The position numbers and the translations under genes were made by a program. A stretch of 64,000 bases of DNA from an uncultured Parabacteroides sp. (GTDB lineage Bacteria; Bacteroidota; Bacteroidia; Bacteroidales; Tannerellaceae), in assembly GCA_910577325.1 (NCBI GenBank), contig CAJTMR010000012.1, forward strand, positions 1 through 64,000. Reading direction: 5' to 3'. Below are positions 61,422 to 64,000 of this stretch, in pieces; position 1 is the first letter of the stretch, and every line of letters begins with the position of its first letter. Under the pieces are notes generated by a model. It worked only from the letters and a program-made list of their open reading frames with translations. It was not told the origin of the DNA and searched no databases.

Positions 61422-61934
61422 ATGTTTGATTATAAGAAGTATGTCGTCACTGATGTTAAGAAAATTCCGTTCTTTAGCGTACCAGACGAGCGGTCATTAT
61501 CAATTACCGAACCTTGGACATAAAGGTTCGGCCGGATCTTTTACGGTGAAGCTGTCTATCCGAAGTGACAAGACGTTGGATGCGTTGGGCATATTGGATT
61601 CCCTGATTCGGAATATGCCTCTGAAGCCGGAAAGGGTGGAGGCGGCCAAACAGACCTTACTCAACAGTATCAATAATGATTATCCATTTTTCCGTAATCT
61701 GTCCAAGAAAGTGGCGAATGCGCGTATGAAAGGTTATGACTGTGATCCGGCTGAAGAATTTTGCAAGATATGATAACGATGGATATACAGGATATTTCCC
61801 GTTTCTATCAGGAACAGGTCAGCGGTCGTCCGGTGGTTTACGTAATTGTCGGGAACCTGAAATGTATCGATATGAAGAAGCTGGCTGAATACGGTACGAT
61901 AGTAGAAGTACAAAAGAAAGAAATCTATAAATAA
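61422..61934 (+). pseudogene. Frameshifted C-terminal remnant of an M16 peptidase
   Basis: About 95 codons ending at 61773 match the C-terminal domain of M16 (insulinase-type) peptidases: SAGSFTVKLSIRSDKTLDAL, LKPERVEAAKQTLLNSINND and ARMKGYDCDPAEEF. The match then jumps frame, and from 61779 to 61934 continues as DISRFYQEQVSGRPVVYVIV to the natural C terminus (VQKKEIYK). The N-terminal three quarters, with any metal site, are absent. The first 75 bases or so, open in a third frame, cannot be assigned. No product is expected. Confidence 0.75.
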
Positions 61935-61940
61935 TAAATA

Positions 61941-62396
61941 ATGTATAGTAAGGATGAACTCAAGAACCTGAAACTTGAATTTTGGGAAAGTTTCGCCGTA
62001 TTTTGTGAAGTACAGCCATATTTGAGAGGACGCAAAAAAATGTGGACTTTGTATGATACGAAAGTGAAAGGAGTCGAACTCAAATTCGATGCGACCAGAA
62101 ATGGCGCGTTTGTCATCCTCGAAGTGAACCATAGGAGCGAAGAGGCTCGGTTGGAAATGTTCGAACGTCTGACGTGGTATAAGGATACGTTGGAAACGGA
62201 TTTTCCGGAAGGGTTGACTTGGGACATTTGTTTTGTACGTGATACCGGAAAGCAGGTTGCCCGTATTTACACTTCTGAATCCGGGATTGATTTTCACCGC
62301 CGGCAGGACTGGGGTGAATTTTTCTCCTTTATGGCAAGCCAAATGTATCTGTTGGAACGGAACTTCATGTCTATAGCTGAGTATTTGAGGGAATGA
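61941..62396 (+). CDS. DUF4268 domain protein
   Basis: A 151-residue soluble protein with the DUF4268 pattern: LKLEFWESFAVFCEVQPYLR at the N terminus, a strand-rich middle (GVELKFDATRNGAFVILEVN) and the C-terminal YLLERNFMSIAEYLRE. This domain is often found alone or fused to restriction-modification or nuclease domains, and its function is not established. It follows the M16 remnant by six bases and precedes the M1 aminopeptidase by 16. The length fits the free-standing form. Confidence 0.82.
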   Translation: MYSKDELKNLKLEFWESFAVFCEVQPYLRGRKKMWTLYDTKVKGVELKFDATRNGAFVILEVNHRSEEARLEMFERLTWYKDTLETDFPEGLTWDICFVRDTGKQVARIYTSESGIDFHRRQDWGEFFSFMASQMYLLERNFMSIAEYLRE

Positions 62397-62412
62397 AAAG
62401 ATTTTAATAGTA

Positions 62413-64000
62413 ATGAATACTGGAAATATAAAACAACTTATAGCAGTGGCGGCTATCGGTTTTTTGACGGCTTGCGGTGACCCTGTTCCGGATGCAGTGT
62501 TGTTGCAATCAGGAGTTAGCCGGGAATTAGCCCAGTTCAGGAAAGAACATTTTAAGGAGGTACGTTACAACCTTTTTTTCTCCATCCCGGAATTCCGAGA
62601 AAAGGCTGTCATGGGTAAAGCGGAAATAACGCTTTCCATCCGTGAAAAGCAGCCGATTATCATAGACTTCATGGGAGAACCCGAACAGGTTGCCTCGGTT
62701 TTGTTGAATGGTAGGAAAGTGCCTTATACGGTTAAAGACGAACATATCGTAATCGGAGCAAAAGAGATCGCAGACGGAGAGAATCGCGTAGTCATCGAAT
62801 TCATGGCAAGCGACCAGTCGCTGAACCGGCGGGACGAATTTTTGTATACGTTGCTGGTTCCCGACCGGGCACGTACGCTCTTTCCTTGTTTCGATCAGCC
62901 GGATATAAAATCGCTTTTCGATCTGTCGTTGGAGGTCCCGTCCTCTTGGCAGGCTGTTGCCAACGGGGCGGTCGATCTGGTGGATTCGACTTCCGTCATC
63001 GGGCGTAGGCGTTTTTCTTTTAGGGAAACGGAACCGATCAGCACCTATCTTTTCTCTTTTGTTGCCGGTAAGTTGACACGGGAGACTTATTCGCGTGAAG
63101 GACGGAAAATTTCGATCTACCATCGTGAAACCGATCCTAAAAAAGCAGCACAGTGCTCCGATATCGCATCCGAAGTGTTCGATGCGCTCGAATGGCAGGA
63201 AGAATATACGCAGATACCATATCCTTTTGCCAAATACGACCTGATCATTTTGCCGGGATTCCAGTTCGGCGGAATGGAACATACGGGAGCTACTTTATAT
63301 ACGGACCGGCGGATGTTTCTGAACGAGAACCCGACATTGAACGAGCGTCTGTCACGCAGTTCCCTGATTGCACACGAGACTTCCCACATGTGGTTCGGTG
63401 ACTTCGTGACAATGGAATGGTTTAACGATGTTTGGACAAAAGAGGTCTTTGCTAATTATTATGCCTCCCAAATGATCGAGCCTCTGTTTCCGGAGGTAAA
63501 CCATTCTCTGAACTTTATGCTCGACTACATCCCTGCGGCTTATTCTGAAGATCGTACCGCCGGCACTAATCCGGTGAAACAGCAATTGGCGAATATGCGG
63601 GATGCCGGATTGATGTACGGTAATATCATTTATGATAAGTCTCCGGTTATCTTGGAAATGCTGGTTAAGAAAATAGGGAAAGAATCTTTTCGGAAAGGGA
63701 TCCAAGAATATCTGAAGACGTATTCATATGGGAACGCGACTTGGGAAGGGTTGATTGGAATCTTGGGTAAATATACGGACGACGACCTGTCTGCTTGGAG
63801 CCATGTTTGGGTGAATGAAAAGGGTATGCCTGAAATCTCTTATAAGATAGGTGAAAAATTGTATGTTGAGCAGTCGGATCCTTTAGGCCGTGGACTTCTG
63901 TGGGAACAGGAATTGTCTTTTCTTATCGTTCATCCGGATGGGGAGACAGAGAAAGTACAAGCTATATTTGCAAAAGATGAGATGTTGAAGTGTGTAGATT
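62413..64000 (+). CDS. M1 family aminopeptidase lipoprotein (partial, runs off window)
   Basis: An open frame of 529 codons continues past the window end. It begins with a lipoprotein signal whose lipobox is FLTAC (about residue 20), so the enzyme is exported and anchored. The substrate motif is GGMEHTGATLY near residue 288, a variant of GxMEN. The zinc site is HETSH from His321, with the distal Glu about 19 residues on in WTKEVFANYY. It would remove N-terminal residues from peptides in the periplasm. The C-terminal domains lie outside the window. Confidence 0.93.
   Translation, partial: MNTGNIKQLIAVAAIGFLTACGDPVPDAVLLQSGVSRELAQFRKEHFKEVRYNLFFSIPEFREKAVMGKAEITLSIREKQPIIIDFMGEPEQVASVLLNGRKVPYTVKDEHIVIGAKEIADGENRVVIEFMASDQSLNRRDEFLYTLLVPDRARTLFPCFDQPDIKSLFDLSLEVPSSWQAVANGAVDLVDSTSVIGRRRFSFRETEPISTYLFSFVAGKLTRETYSREGRKISIYHRETDPKKAAQCSDIASEVFDALEWQEEYTQIPYPFAKYDLIILPGFQFGGMEHTGATLYTDRRMFLNENPTLNERLSRSSLIAHETSHMWFGDFVTMEWFNDVWTKEVFANYYASQMIEPLFPEVNHSLNFMLDYIPAAYSEDRTAGTNPVKQQLANMRDAGLMYGNIIYDKSPVILEMLVKKIGKESFRKGIQEYLKTYSYGNATWEGLIGILGKYTDDDLSAWSHVWVNEKGMPEISYKIGEKLYVEQSDPLGRGLLWEQELSFLIVHPDGETEKVQAIFAKDEMLKCVD

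Noticed and set aside
61342..61773. A 143-residue intact gene
   Set aside because: The first part overlaps the DUF7660-like gene out of frame, and the rest is the M16 tail whose match continues in another frame after the stop.

Overview
The window is a chromosomal segment of a Bacteroidales bacterium, most likely Parabacteroides or a close relative. This rests on gene content (RhaR-type AraC regulator with a rhaB-rhaI-rhaT-rhaD cluster, GH127, GH20 and two GH78-like enzymes, M3 peptidase lipoproteins, DUF4861, an aspartate carbamoyltransferase with a regulatory chain, pyruvate phosphate dikinase), on signal peptides with Bacteroidetes-style lipoboxes, and on many promoter -7 elements of the form TAnnTTTG with weak Shine-Dalgarno signals. 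The genus is an inference; no rRNA or other marker is present. I see no tRNA, rRNA, CRISPR array, complete insertion sequence or prophage.

Layout. 0.2-5.8 kb (minus strand): pyrB-pyrI-flavin reductase, a MATE exporter, and a coupled pair DUF2156 plus GNAT. 6.0-9.8 kb (plus): gnd-zwf-pgl, the whole oxidative pentose phosphate branch. 9.9-15.4 kb (minus): glnS-TPR protein-DUF368, then an Nramp transporter. 15.5-21.1 kb: a two-component system (PAS histidine kinase and sigma-54 activator) divergent from a TolC plus HlyD-like pair that has a textbook -24/-12 sigma-54 promoter and two dyad operator candidates; no inner-membrane pump follows. 21.6-27.7 kb: FabK/nitronate monooxygenase-like protein and two tandem M3 peptidase lipoproteins separated by a repeat-rich 0.8 kb gap. 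27.8-34.3 kb: DUF4861 lipoprotein, GH20, PIN-PhoH ATPase and GH127. 34.4-40.6 kb: NUDIX, a two-SGNH plus MBOAT O-acetylation module, a thioredoxin-like lipoprotein and GtrA. 40.7-50.5 kb: rhamnose catabolism (regulator, kinase, isomerase, permease, aldolase) followed by two alpha-L-rhamnosidase-type enzymes. 50.7-57.2 kb: ADP-forming acyl-CoA synthetase, pyruvate phosphate dikinase, MscS channel.

57.2-62.4 kb is the accessory part. It begins with a 173-bp MITE-like palindrome (other copies at 30.7 and 34.3 kb) and holds a second AraC regulator, a string of broken genes (a zinc-ribbon gene fused by deletion to pieces of a DJ-1/PfpI gene and a GNAT gene; a frameshifted M16 peptidase remnant), and four small intact genes (an acidic orphan, a 328-aa orphan with clustered cysteines, a DUF7660-like protein and a DUF4268 protein). 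Ordinary sequence resumes with an M1 aminopeptidase lipoprotein that runs off the window end.

The strongest candidates for something new are the pump-less sigma-54 efflux regulon, the MITE-like family, the uncharacterised gene set at 59.5-61.4 kb and the mosaic gene scar at 59.0-59.5 kb. Several other palindromes lie in intergenic gaps, including a perfect 30-bp inverted repeat between two convergent genes. All coordinates and motif readings were made by eye.
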